Notes under the pieces: model-generated
What the model was told of the DNA's origin: nothing
What the model saw: only the letters and a program-made list of their open reading frames with translations
Database searches by the model: none
Position numbers and translations under genes: made by a program
Shown: one piece after another, positions 8,382 through 16,677 of the stretch
Position numbering within the stretch: the stretch's first letter is position 1
How the letters are laid out: each line of letters opens with the position of its first letter
Source: Bacillota bacterium
GTDB lineage: Bacteria > Bacillota > Clostridia > Peptostreptococcales > Anaerovoracaceae
DNA: 38,731 nt
Direction: 5' to 3'
NCBI GenBank assembly: GCA_017442785.1
Contig: JAFRZB010000017.1
Location: 1 to 38,731, forward strand

Positions 8382-9890
8382 CTACGCCTTCTTCTTCGTG
8401 AAGGTGATGTTCGTGCGGCTCAGAATAAGTATAGCTGCTATCAGAAGGATCACACCTGCGATTATCGCGGCCCAGGGAGTAAGCGTTATTCCCGTTATGA
8501 GATATCCTATGGCGCAGACCACGGCCACAAGAGTCGCGTACGGCAGCTGAGTCTCCACGTGCCTTATGTGCTGGCACTCAGAACCCGTGGAGGATAGTAT
8601 CGTGGTATCGGATATGGGCGAGCAGTGGTCTCCGTAAACAGATCCCGCAAGCGTTGCTCCCAGGGTCGGTACCAGATATGCTCCCGCGCCCTCCGCGCTG
8701 CAGATCATGGTCACGATCGGTATGAGCATTCCGAAGGTTCCCCAGGAGGTGCCCATGGAAAAGCTCATCAACGCCGCTATCACGAAGATGATGAACGGCA
8801 GCAGGCCAAGCGGAAGATTTGACGTGCTGACGAATCCGGATATGAACTGGCCCGTTCCTATAAGCTGGCGGCATACGCCTCCGAGGCTCCAGGAAAGGAT
8901 GAGTATCAGCATCGGCGGAACGATGTTTCCTATTCCGCTTACTATGGAATCTATGTATTCTTTGGCAGTCATGATCCTGCGCGGGATATACATTATGAAC
9001 GCGGTGATAAGCCCCGCGAAAGCTCCCAGAGTAAGGCCCGCGGTGGGATTATAGCCTATGGCCTCGGAAAAGCTCGTTCCCTCGAAGAAGCCGCCCACGT
9101 AAGCCATTCCCAGTATGGCGCAGATGATCAGGACCAGTATCGGGAGCACCAGGTCTATCACCCTGCCCTTCTGCTCTGTTTCCTCAGTTCCCGACGCATC
9201 TTCCGCTGCGTATTTTGCGGCGAGCTCCTCGGCCTTTTTCATGGGGCCGAAGTCTTTTCCGGAAAAGCACAGGAAGAAGACCATCACTATGGTAAGAAGA
9301 GCGTAGAGATTGTAAGGGATGGTGGAGAGGAATATGTTGAATCCTCCCGTCTCGCTCACCTCGCTGGCAACAGCTACGGCCCAGCTGGACACCGGCGCAA
9401 TGATGCATACTGGAGCAGCGGTGGCATCGATGATATACGCAAGTTTTTCCCTTGAGATGTTCAGCCTGTCCGTTATCGGGCGCATTACGGTGCCGACGGT
9501 AAGGCAGTTGAAGCCGTCGTCTATGAAGATGAGTATTCCCAGAAGGGAAGTTGCGAAGGCTGCGGACTTCTTGCTTTTAAGTCTCCTGCCCGCCCAGCGC
9601 CCGTAGGCCTGGCTTCCTCCGGACTTTGACACCAGCATCACCACGCCCCAAAGCAGAGCCAGGAAGATGATCATGTAGGCATTGTCCGCGATCTTGGAAT
9701 ACATCATGTCGAAGGTCGTGGCCGCCACGGACACTATGCCCGCGTGGCTCGCGACGGCATAGATGATGACGCCTGAGAACAGCCCTATAAACAGCGAGGA
9801 ATAAACCTCCTTGGTTATGAGCGCCAGAGCTATCGCTATTATTGGCGGCAGCAGCGACACCCAACCGGTCTCGATCATTGTAAAATCCAT
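8382..9890 (-). CDS. NhaC-family Na+/H+ antiporter-like transporter
   Basis: A 502-residue membrane protein of the NhaC/ArsB-like group of the ion-transporter superfamily. The start (SLLPPIIAIALALITKEVYSS), the pair DDGFNCLTVGTVMRP and APVSSWAV, and later SFSMGTSWGTFGMLIPI and YGDHCSPISDTTILSSTG are hallmark motifs. The DHCSPISDTT stretch is characteristic of transporters annotated as NhaC. Members exchange sodium for protons or carry amino acids or organic anions; which applies here is open. The gene starts 16 bp after a MarR-type regulator and is probably controlled by it. Its last residues (TFTKKKA) are cytoplasmic and basic. Confidence 0.85.
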   Translation of the reverse strand: MDFTMIETGWVSLLPPIIAIALALITKEVYSSLFIGLFSGVIIYAVASHAGIVSVAATTFDMMYSKIADNAYMIIFLALLWGVVMLVSKSGGSQAYGRWAGRRLKSKKSAAFATSLLGILIFIDDGFNCLTVGTVMRPITDRLNISREKLAYIIDATAAPVCIIAPVSSWAVAVASEVSETGGFNIFLSTIPYNLYALLTIVMVFFLCFSGKDFGPMKKAEELAAKYAAEDASGTEETEQKGRVIDLVLPILVLIICAILGMAYVGGFFEGTSFSEAIGYNPTAGLTLGAFAGLITAFIMYIPRRIMTAKEYIDSIVSGIGNIVPPMLILILSWSLGGVCRQLIGTGQFISGFVSTSNLPLGLLPFIIFVIAALMSFSMGTSWGTFGMLIPIVTMICSAEGAGAYLVPTLGATLAGSVYGDHCSPISDTTILSSTGSECQHIRHVETQLPYATLVAVVCAIGYLITGITLTPWAAIIAGVILLIAAILILSRTNITFTKKKA

Positions 9891-9906
9891 TTTTCTCCTC
9901 TTTTCC

Positions 9907-10413
9907 TTATCTCGGCGCGCCCTCGCACATGCCTTTAAGCGCGCGGTCCAAAAGTTCCTTTAATTTAAGAAGATCCTCGTCCGGAAGAGCAATGCAGCCC
10001 CGCATGGATGCGGGAACTTCTCTTGCCTTTATCTTAAGTTCCGCTCCTTCTTCCGTAAGCGAGACCATAAGCATCCTCTCGTCATCCGCAGGGCGCCTGC
10101 GGTCTATCAGCCCCGTCTTCTCCAGTCGCTTAAGCAGCGGCGCCAGCGTTCCGGAATCCAGATGCAGCCTGCATCCCAGCTGCCCCTCCGACATGTCGCC
10201 GAACTCCCAGAGCACCATCATCACGATGTACTGCGTGTAGGTAAGACCCAGCTCCGCAAGTGGCTTTCTGTAACGCCTTACCACTTCCTTGGCGCACGCG
10301 TAAAGAGGAAAGCACAGCTGGTTCTCCAGCTTTAGAGCCTCATCCGGACCGCCTGTCTTCTTTTCATCCACTTTTACGGTCATCTCTTTCCCAAAACCTG
10401 CTGTTGCGTGCAT
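9907..10413 (-). CDS. OhrR/SarZ-like MarR-family redox regulator
   Basis: A winged-helix repressor of the MarR family, 168 residues from the outermost ATG. The segment LENQLCFPLYACAKEVVRRY contains the reactive Cys of one-Cys OhrR-type peroxide sensors (Cys34 in this numbering). LTYTQYIVMMVLWE follows, then the winged helix with LHLDSGTLAPLLKRLEKTGLI and the wing RRRPADDERMLMVSLTEEG. Family knowledge: oxidation of this Cys releases DNA. Neither ATG 10413 nor ATG 10383 has a clear ribosome site; 10383 gives an N-terminus closer to family length. The gene is the first of a two-gene unit with the antiporter, and a palindrome lies just upstream. Confidence 0.85.
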   Translation of the reverse strand: MHATAGFGKEMTVKVDEKKTGGPDEALKLENQLCFPLYACAKEVVRRYRKPLAELGLTYTQYIVMMVLWEFGDMSEGQLGCRLHLDSGTLAPLLKRLEKTGLIDRRRPADDERMLMVSLTEEGAELKIKAREVPASMRGCIALPDEDLLKLKELLDRALKGMCEGAPR

Positions 10414-10418
10414 TCATA

Positions 10419-10447
10419 TTGTGCACAACCTAACCGGTTCAATTATA
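10419..10447 (-). promoter_or_regulatory. MarR-gene promoter -10 and palindromic operator candidate
   Basis: On the minus strand TATAAT lies at 10447-10442, with no strong -35. Just downstream are two palindromes: AACCGGTT (10432-10439) and TTGTGCACAA (10419-10428). The second sits at or just after the expected transcription start and directly before the regulator's first ATG. That is where an autorepressing MarR protein would bind. The assignment is inferred from position and symmetry. Confidence 0.45.
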
Positions 10448-10509
10448 CACCAATTATTGCGCTTTTTTGCATATTTATTCATAATTATATTGATAACAAT
10501 TTAACTATA

Positions 10510-10556
10510 CTCCGCGCACGCGGAGCGTCAAAAAACCGGGCGGAAAATGTTATAAT
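10510..10556 (+). promoter_or_regulatory. Inverted repeat and extended -10 promoter of the DUF362 gene
   Basis: TGT-TATAAT (10548-10556) is a good extended -10 element, about 43 bases upstream of the DUF362 ATG; the -35 region has no consensus match. Upstream lies a perfect 7-bp inverted repeat with a two-base centre, CTCCGCG (10510-10516) and CGCGGAG (10519-10525). It is GC-rich in an otherwise AT-rich gap and located where an activator or repressor site would be expected. It has no T-run on either side, so it is not a terminator. Confidence 0.45.
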
Positions 10557-10599
10557 AAAAAAAAATAATATCACCCGTAAAAGATCAGGAGAACATATC

Positions 10600-11598
10600 A
10601 TGTGCAGCAGTGCAAGACCGGGCACCGGCGGTGCCGAATACGTCCCCTACGAGAAGAGGACCGGAAATGAATCCATAGTATACTTTACAAGAGATCTTTC
10701 GCCGGAAGGCATAGAGAAGATGTACGGCAGAGTCTGCGCCAACTTAAGCGGCAGGCTCGCCGTAAAGCTCCACACAGGAGAGCCCCACGGCCCCAATATC
10801 ATCCCGAGCGCCTGGGTAAAGAAGTTCTTTGCGGACTGCCTTAAAGACCCTGTCATCGTGGAGACCAACACCTACTACGACGGAGACCGCTACACCACCG
10901 AGCAGCACAGAAACACCCTCAAGATCAACGGCTGGGACTTCTGCCCCGTGGACATAATGGACGAGGACGGAACTGTTATGCTTCCCGTAAAGGGCGGCAA
11001 GTGGTTTACGGAGATGTCCGTAGGAAAAGATCTCTTAAACTACGACTCCTTCCTTGCCCTGACCCACTTTAAGGGCCACACCCAGGGAGGCTTCGGAGGC
11101 TCCAACAAGAACATAGGCATAGGCTGCGCCGACGGCCGCATAGGAAAAGCCATGATCCACACCACGCCCGGCCAGGACGACCAGTGGGACATCGCAAGGG
11201 AAGAGTTCATGGAGAGGATGACGGAGTCCACTAAGGCCACGATAGACTACTTCGGAAAGAAGATATCCTACATAAACGTCATGCGCAACATGTCCGTCTC
11301 CTGCGACTGCGAGGGCGTTGCCGCGGCGCCCGTAGTTACCCCCAACGTCGGGATACTGGCCTCTTTGGACATCCTTGCCATAGACCAGGCCTGCATAGAC
11401 ATAGTCTACGCCATGAAGGAGGACGAGCACCACGATCTGGTGCACAGGATAGAGAGCCGTCACGGCCACAGGCAGCTGTCCTACATGAAGGAGCTTGGCA
11501 TGGGCAACGACCGCTACGTTCTGATAGACACGGACAACGGAGACGTGCGCATCACCGCAGCCGACGCCGTAAAGGATCTAAAGCCGTTTACCAGATAG
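10600..11598 (+). CDS. DUF362-domain protein
   Basis: A 332-residue protein of the DUF362 family. Recognisable family features are RLAVKLHTGEPHGPNII near the N-terminus, FKGHTQGGFGGSNKNIGIGCADGRIGK in the middle, and NVMRNMSVSCDCEG with VTPNVGILASLDILAIDQAC after it. The cysteines in SCDCEG could bind metal or an Fe-S centre; no separate ferredoxin domain is present. Family members are poorly characterised, so no reaction is claimed. The start at 10600 is chosen because AGGAG sits eight bases before it; the reading frame is open further upstream but runs through the promoter region. It converges on the MFS gene across a 54-bp gap without a clear terminator. Confidence 0.8.
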   Translation: MCSSARPGTGGAEYVPYEKRTGNESIVYFTRDLSPEGIEKMYGRVCANLSGRLAVKLHTGEPHGPNIIPSAWVKKFFADCLKDPVIVETNTYYDGDRYTTEQHRNTLKINGWDFCPVDIMDEDGTVMLPVKGGKWFTEMSVGKDLLNYDSFLALTHFKGHTQGGFGGSNKNIGIGCADGRIGKAMIHTTPGQDDQWDIAREEFMERMTESTKATIDYFGKKISYINVMRNMSVSCDCEGVAAAPVVTPNVGILASLDILAIDQACIDIVYAMKEDEHHDLVHRIESRHGHRQLSYMKELGMGNDRYVLIDTDNGDVRITAADAVKDLKPFTR

Positions 11599-11652
11599 AA
11601 GCGCAAAGGATGAGGATCGCGCTCTGTCATAGTCAGGATATGGTCGGCTGCT

Positions 11653-12843
11653 CTAGTACTTCTTCTTCAGCCTCAGAACAACGAAGGTATAGATCATCGC
11701 TATTATAAGCGGTATCACCATTATTCTGTACATCATGGAGTGCGCGGGAAGCTCCGCAACGCCTCCGGCCTGCAGCGTGTCGATTATAAGCCCGGAAACG
11801 TAGGCTCCGGCGAACTGTCCTATGTCAGCGCCTACGTACAGGGTGTTGCTGCCTACTCCGCTCTTCTCCTTAGGCGTGACCTTCATCCCGAGAGCCTGGA
11901 CGATCGGCATCCCCGCGCCGTGGCCGAGGTCGGAAAAGACCGCGGCAAGCAGGAACAGCGGAAGAGTCCTTGCGTAGCTTATGGTTATAAGGCACAGGGC
12001 GAAAAATCCCAGGGAAGGAAGAAGGACTGTGGTAAAGCCCACCTTCTCCGGAAGCCTTCCGGTAAGGGGCCGCACCGCAAAAAGCAGCACCGCGCATACC
12101 GTAAAGAACAGACCTATGTTCTCCACGCCGCAGAGCCCGCCGTATATCGCAAGAAAGCCGCTGATGCACGTATAGGCAAAATACGTCAGCATCGTAAGCA
12201 CCGCTATCGGAAGGGTCTCCTTGCATATTATGCGGTCTGGCCTTATGCGGTATCCGCGCTCCTTGGGACGGGGGTCGCTTGCGCAGAAAGAAAGTATCAC
12301 GGCGGCTATGCACTCAAAGCCGAACGCGACGATGAACGCGCCCCTGTAGCCTATGGAATTGGTCAGAGCTATTCCAAGGCTGGGCCCGATCGCCTGACCG
12401 AACGCCTGACCCAGAGAGTAGAAACTTACGCCCTTGGCTATCTGGGAGCCCGGCATCTTGGTTATGGCAAAGGCAAGGAGCAGCGGGATGCAGGTGCCCA
12501 CGCCAAGGCCGTGGATCAGCCGTCCTATCATTACCATGGTTATGCTGCTGCTCATTGCGTAGCAGCCGAAGGCCAGAATCATTATCCCGAGCGTCACCTG
12601 TATCAGGAGCTTTTTCCTTAGGATATCGAAGGCGGGGCTTGCGAAGGGCCTTACCAGAAGCGCCGCCGCGGAGAACAGGCCCGCGATAAGTCCTACCGTG
12701 GCCGAATCCGCACCAAGCACCTTGGCGTATTTGGGGACCAGTATGTTGGTGGTCTGGACGCCCATCTGCACGAAAATGTTTGCGATGAGCACCATAATGA
12801 ACGGCTTGGTCCAGAGCGTCTGTTTTTCCAAACTGTCGGGCAT
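11653..12843 (-). CDS. Major facilitator superfamily transporter
   Basis: A 396-residue protein with about twelve membrane segments in two halves and the MFS arrangement. The motif-A-like loop is FASPAFDILRKKLL (about residues 67-80), and RLIHGLGVGTCIPLLLAFAITKMP in the first half resembles drug/sugar exporters of the DHA1 type. FSDLGHGAGMPIVQALGMKVTPKEKSG is in the second half. The substrate is unknown. It is the last gene of the glutamate synthase operon, 28 bp after the ANTAR gene, so export or uptake of a nitrogen compound is a reasonable but unproven guess. Confidence 0.85.
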   Translation of the reverse strand: MPDSLEKQTLWTKPFIMVLIANIFVQMGVQTTNILVPKYAKVLGADSATVGLIAGLFSAAALLVRPFASPAFDILRKKLLIQVTLGIMILAFGCYAMSSSITMVMIGRLIHGLGVGTCIPLLLAFAITKMPGSQIAKGVSFYSLGQAFGQAIGPSLGIALTNSIGYRGAFIVAFGFECIAAVILSFCASDPRPKERGYRIRPDRIICKETLPIAVLTMLTYFAYTCISGFLAIYGGLCGVENIGLFFTVCAVLLFAVRPLTGRLPEKVGFTTVLLPSLGFFALCLITISYARTLPLFLLAAVFSDLGHGAGMPIVQALGMKVTPKEKSGVGSNTLYVGADIGQFAGAYVSGLIIDTLQAGGVAELPAHSMMYRIMVIPLIIAMIYTFVVLRLKKKY

Positions 12844-12871
12844 GCGCTTAACCTCCTCCTTCAGGACGGCT

Positions 12872-13456
12872 TTAAGTGTAGGTCCGGATTATCTCCTCCG
12901 CTATCTCCTTCCTTGATAGGCATCGGTCCATGGCCTGCTTTTCTATGTAACGGTGAGCCTGCGGCTCATCCATCTTAAGCTCGGATATGAGTATCCATTT
13001 GGCGCGGTTTACCACGCGGATCTCCTCCATCTTCTCCTCTACGGAAATGGTCTTCTTTTCCAGTCTTCTGAGCCTTTCCCTGGCGCTTTCCATCCAGTCC
13101 AGAGCGGTCTCCATAAGCTGCCTCGACAAAGGCTTGGCCAGCATGAAGACTCCGTGCTCCGAGACCTTGTCGAAGATCTCGTCGTACATTTCTGCTCGCG
13201 CCAAAAGAAGCACCACTACGCCCCCGGTGTTTCCGAGGTCTATGGCAAATCTTATCCCGGGGTCATCCGGAAGCGGCGAGTTGATTATGACAAGATCGTA
13301 AGACCTGTCGTTCCAGCACCGCTTTGCTGCGCTGACGTTAGGCACGATCCTGACCGGTCTGCAGCGCGCCTCCTCAAGGAGCCCGGAAAGCGCCGTATTC
13401 AGTTTTTCTGCCGCAGATACGACAAGAGCACTGTAGGTGCGCTCTTTTAGATCCAT
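12872..13456 (-). CDS. ANTAR-domain regulator with degenerate receiver
   Basis: A 194-residue protein with an N-terminal CheY-like domain (about 1-115), a helical linker rich in charged residues (about 118-140), and a C-terminal ANTAR domain (about 130-190) containing NRAKWILISELKMDEPQAHRYIEKQAMDRCLSRKEIAEEII. ANTAR domains bind tandem RNA hairpins in leaders and prevent termination. The receiver has Asn59 where the phosphorylated Asp should be (YDLVIINSPLPD), while the conserved Lys (LAKPLS) remains. Phosphorylation control is therefore unlikely and another input (a partner protein or ligand) is implied. GAAGGA stands seven bases before the ATG. The gene lies between glutamine synthetase and MFS genes, and attenuator-like leaders precede three nearby operons. 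Confidence 0.88.
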   Translation of the reverse strand: MDLKERTYSALVVSAAEKLNTALSGLLEEARCRPVRIVPNVSAAKRCWNDRSYDLVIINSPLPDDPGIRFAIDLGNTGGVVVLLLARAEMYDEIFDKVSEHGVFMLAKPLSRQLMETALDWMESARERLRRLEKKTISVEEKMEEIRVVNRAKWILISELKMDEPQAHRYIEKQAMDRCLSRKEIAEEIIRTYT

Positions 13457-13474
13457 GCAAGGTCCTTCCCGGGT

Positions 13475-14683
13475 CTATCCGGCGCTGTATATATCGAGTA
13501 TCCTGGAGGGGATGTATTTCTTTATGAAGCTGCTTGACGCAGCCTTGCTGCACGCCTCTTTGAAGGACTCCGGCAGCTTGTCGAACTTATTTAGAGTCTG
13601 AGGATCCGCCTTGTAGAAGTTGATGTCCGCGGGCGCCGTAAGCTCAAGTCCCTTCTCTATCCCCTCAAGACCTGCGTATATCATAAGCGCGAAGGCCAGG
13701 TAAGGGTTTGCTCCGGGGTCCGGTGAGCGAAGCTCCATGCGGCGGTATTCGCCTTCCGCGGCAGGGATGCGTATCAGCTGAGAGCGGTTCTCTGTAGACC
13801 AGGATATGTACTTGGGCGCCTTATGGCCGCCCAGCCTTGCATAGGAGCCTTCCGACGGGTTCAGGAAGGCCGTCATGCCCTTGATGTTGGCAAGGACTCC
13901 GGCTATCACGCGCGGGAGCAGCTCGTCCATGCCGCTGCTGAGAGAGCAGTTTATGTGGAAACCGTTGCCGGGCCTGTCCTTAAGAGGCTTGGGCGAAAAG
14001 TCCGCGCAAAGACCGTTCCTGTGCGCTATGGCCTTTACCACTCGCTGGAAGGTCATGGCGTTGTCCGCCGCCGTGAGAGCTCCGGAATAGCGGAAGTCTA
14101 TCTCGTTCTGGCCGGGGCCCTCCTCATGGTGCGAGCTTTCCGGGTGTATGCCCATCTTCTCAAGAGTAAGGCATATCTCACGCCTTACGTTCTCTCCCTG
14201 ATCATCCGGCGCTATGTCCATGTAGCCGGCTTCGTCGTAGGGGATCTTCGTGGGCTTTCCGTTCTCGTCCAGAAGGAAAAGGTAGAACTCCTGCTCGGCG
14301 CCGAAGAAAAATTCGAACTCCTTCTCCTGTGCCGTTTTTACGGCCTTCTTAAGAAGGCTCCTTGTATCGCATTCAAAGGGCGTTCCGTCCGGATAGGTGA
14401 TGTTGGAGAACATCTGGACCACGCTTCCGTGCTCCGGGCGCCAGGGAAGCGGCATAAGCGTCTCTGCTTCCGGATGAAGGAACAGGTCGCTGTGGGATTC
14501 GTCCCCGAAGCCCGCTATGGCTGAGGCGTCGAAAGCTATTCCGCTGTCGAACGCTCTGGGAAGCTCGTCCGGCATTATGGATATGTTCTTCTGTCTTCCG
14601 AAAACGTCGCAGAACGAAAGGCGTATGAACTTAACGTCTTCTTCTCTGGTGTATTCTATTACTTCGTCCTTGGAGTATTTCAT
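13475..14683 (-). CDS. glnA: Type I glutamine synthetase, short form
   Basis: A 402-residue GSI-fold ligase that would join ammonia and glutamate with ATP; usual GSI chains are about 440-470 residues. Visible elements are FDASAIAGFGDESHSDLFLHPE (latch region, 51-72), GAEQEF (128-133, metal ligands), HHEEGPGQNEIDF (185-197), GNGFHIN (239-245, replacing the usual GSGMHxH) and RSPDPGANPYLAFA. The missing length is mostly at the N-terminal domain and in loops. It is encoded within the split glutamate synthase operon, 24 bp after the GXGXG gene. Since a GSIII gene stands 8 kb away, this one may be a specialised or regulatory isozyme, or a ligase for another amine. Fold assignment is firm, substrate less so. 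Confidence 0.85.
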   Translation of the reverse strand: MKYSKDEVIEYTREEDVKFIRLSFCDVFGRQKNISIMPDELPRAFDSGIAFDASAIAGFGDESHSDLFLHPEAETLMPLPWRPEHGSVVQMFSNITYPDGTPFECDTRSLLKKAVKTAQEKEFEFFFGAEQEFYLFLLDENGKPTKIPYDEAGYMDIAPDDQGENVRREICLTLEKMGIHPESSHHEEGPGQNEIDFRYSGALTAADNAMTFQRVVKAIAHRNGLCADFSPKPLKDRPGNGFHINCSLSSGMDELLPRVIAGVLANIKGMTAFLNPSEGSYARLGGHKAPKYISWSTENRSQLIRIPAAEGEYRRMELRSPDPGANPYLAFALMIYAGLEGIEKGLELTAPADINFYKADPQTLNKFDKLPESFKEACSKAASSSFIKKYIPSRILDIYSAG

Positions 14684-14707
14684 GACATCTGCTCTCCTGA
14701 CTGATGC

Positions 14708-15430
14708 TTAGTTTGGAACATACATCTGCTTATATGGATTCTTGCTGTCCGGCGTTACTACGGTAAACGGTCCGGCAAGCACATCTTCAACATTATATCC
14801 GAAAATGTGGCAAAATTCAGAAATATATTCGCGGATCTCCTGTATTTCTTTTGCTTCGGCCGGCCTTGCAGTTACCTGTCTGGGGAACTCGATGTCTTTG
14901 CAGTCGGATCTTAAGAACATCTTCCCGCCGTGCATGCCGGTGCAGGGGAAGTAACCTACGATCTTGCTCGCAGGATCGACGAGATTCAGAACCACGATGA
15001 TGCCCCCTGCCTGATATTCTCCCAGGAAGCTGCCCGCCCTTCCGCCTATTATTATGACTGGCTTCTTCTCTTTATATTCCTTCATGTGTATACCCGCGCG
15101 GTATCCGGCGTTGCATTTGACGAAGATCTTTCCCCCGCGCATGGCGTATCCCGCGGCGTCGCCTATGTTCCCGTGGACTATTATGGAGCCCTCGTTCATG
15201 GTGTCTCCTACCGCGTCCTGGGCGTTTCCTCTTACCGTGACTGTGCTGCCGTTAAGGTAGGCGCCCAGAGCGTTGCCTGGGACTCCGCTTATCTCTATAT
15301 CCTGTCCGCTCATTCCGGCAGCTATGAAGCGCTGCCCGCAGCATCCCGCAAGAACGCAGCCTCCGGGAATCTTCCTAATGGCTTCATTGATCTGTCTGTG
15401 ATCCATTCCGTTCGTATCTATAAGATTCAT
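14708..15430 (-). CDS. Split glutamate synthase, GXGXG (alpha-subunit C-terminal) domain
   Basis: A 240-residue protein made of the right-handed beta-helix GXGXG domain that forms the C-terminal part of the large glutamate synthase subunit. Repeated glycine patterns are seen: GAYLNGSTVTVRGNAQDAVG, GSIIVHGNIGDAAGYAMRGG and GGRAGSFLGEYQAGG. The domain scaffolds the FMN-synthase and glutaminase parts rather than catalysing. The start overlaps the stop of the upstream oxidoreductase by four bases (15427-15430). Having this domain on its own gene is typical of the archaeal-type arrangement. Confidence 0.92.
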   Translation of the reverse strand: MNLIDTNGMDHRQINEAIRKIPGGCVLAGCCGQRFIAAGMSGQDIEISGVPGNALGAYLNGSTVTVRGNAQDAVGDTMNEGSIIVHGNIGDAAGYAMRGGKIFVKCNAGYRAGIHMKEYKEKKPVIIIGGRAGSFLGEYQAGGIIVVLNLVDPASKIVGYFPCTGMHGGKMFLRSDCKDIEFPRQVTARPAEAKEIQEIREYISEFCHIFGYNVEDVLAGPFTVVTPDSKNPYKQMYVPN

Positions 15431-16677
15431 ACCATTCCTCCGAACATTTTTTCACGGGCGCCTGCCGAAAACGCTGCTGTCGTGGCGGCCTTTTTCATCA
15501 TCTCGAAATCCACGGATGAAAGAGGCGTCCTGTTTCTTATCATGGAAGTGTATATCCCGGCCCTGTCGCTGCATCCTATCAGGACGAAGCCCTTAAGAAG
15601 GTCTCCTTCCGTGTAGAGGCGCTTTACCGAAGTGTCGGTCTTCTCCTCGAAAAGCTCTCCGTTGTACGACCCCGCTGTCATGGAGTGCAGTCCGAAGAAG
15701 CTTATGGAGTTCATCATTATCGCCCTGTCGAAGACCGCCGAGCCTCCCGCCATGTTGACGCCTGCCGCATATCCCTGCATGGCCGCGTTGGGAAGGTTGG
15801 AAAGGAGCTTTCGTTCTCCACAGGAAACGTCCGTGCTCTCCGTGCAGTCGCCCGCGGCGTAGATGTCAGGCAGCGATGTGCGCATGTGTTCATCCACCGC
15901 TATTCCCCGCTCCCCGGCACCTCCAATGTCTTTTACCAGCGAAGCGTTCGCTCTTGCGCCTATGGCAAGCACCAGCACATCGAAAGCAAGGACCGCGCCG
16001 CTCTTAAGCACTGCCCTATATGCTCCGGACGACGCATCCTTTTCAAAGCGGGCGGCGCTGTCGCCTAAGGCGAAGCGTATCCCGTGGTCCTCCAGGCGTC
16101 TTTGAACATATGCCGCGCATTCAAAATTCAGGAACGTGGGCAGCACATGATCCGCAAGATCACAGACCGTCACTTCCGCCACCCTTTCCGCAAGGCATTC
16201 GGCGCACTTAAGACCTATCATGCCAGCTCCTACTATCAGGACTTTGGAGTCTTTGTCTACCGCTTGCTCCAGAGCCAAAGCGTCGTCAAGAGTCGTGAAG
16301 GAGAACTTTTTTCCGACCTCATCCAGGCCTTCGAACTTCGGAACGAAGGGATGCGATCCCGCTGCCACACAAAGCGCGTCATAAGGAAGCAGTGTCCCGT
16401 CGAGCAGTTCCACCTTTTTGTCCTCCCTGTCTATGCGGACCGCTTTCCTTCTGTAAAGCATCTCGCAGCCCATGCGGTCGTAAAAGTCCGGATCTCTGTA
16501 CTGCATGCGCTTTTGGTCGGTCCTGCCATCGAGAAGATACGAGATCAGCGGCCTGCAGTACGCGGGGTGCGTCTCTTCGGATACTACGGTAATACGCCCT
16601 TTTGCATCGACGCTGCGTATGCCCTCTATGCAGTTGACGGCAGCTATGCCGTTTCCTATTATTACGTAGCGTCTCAT
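15427..16677 (-). CDS. FAD/NAD(P)-dependent oxidoreductase (glutamate synthase electron-input)
   Basis: A 416-residue pyridine nucleotide-disulfide oxidoreductase of the nitrite-reductase/rubredoxin-reductase-like class. The FAD site is GNGIAA (8-13), the NAD(P) site GAGMIG (150-155), and the second FAD element is DIYAAGDCTE. There is no CxxxxC redox disulfide. With the preceding polyferredoxin it probably replaces GltD, moving electrons from NAD(P)H to the Fe-S clusters and FMN of the synthase. It overlaps both neighbours by four bases (ATGA type), which indicates tight co-expression. Confidence 0.9.
   Translation of the reverse strand: MRRYVIIGNGIAAVNCIEGIRSVDAKGRITVVSEETHPAYCRPLISYLLDGRTDQKRMQYRDPDFYDRMGCEMLYRRKAVRIDREDKKVELLDGTLLPYDALCVAAGSHPFVPKFEGLDEVGKKFSFTTLDDALALEQAVDKDSKVLIVGAGMIGLKCAECLAERVAEVTVCDLADHVLPTFLNFECAAYVQRRLEDHGIRFALGDSAARFEKDASSGAYRAVLKSGAVLAFDVLVLAIGARANASLVKDIGGAGERGIAVDEHMRTSLPDIYAAGDCTESTDVSCGERKLLSNLPNAAMQGYAAGVNMAGGSAVFDRAIMMNSISFFGLHSMTAGSYNGELFEEKTDTSVKRLYTEGDLLKGFVLIGCSDRAGIYTSMIRNRTPLSSVDFEMMKKAATTAAFSAGAREKMFGGMV

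Noticed and set aside
10408-10599. Upstream extension of the DUF362 protein
   Set aside because: The open frame crosses the promoter and inverted repeat and its residues look non-protein; ATG 10600 has AGGAG at a good distance.
11599-11652. Bidirectional terminator between the DUF362 and MFS genes
   Set aside because: Only a 5-bp AGCGC/GCGCT repeat is seen and no T-run on either strand.
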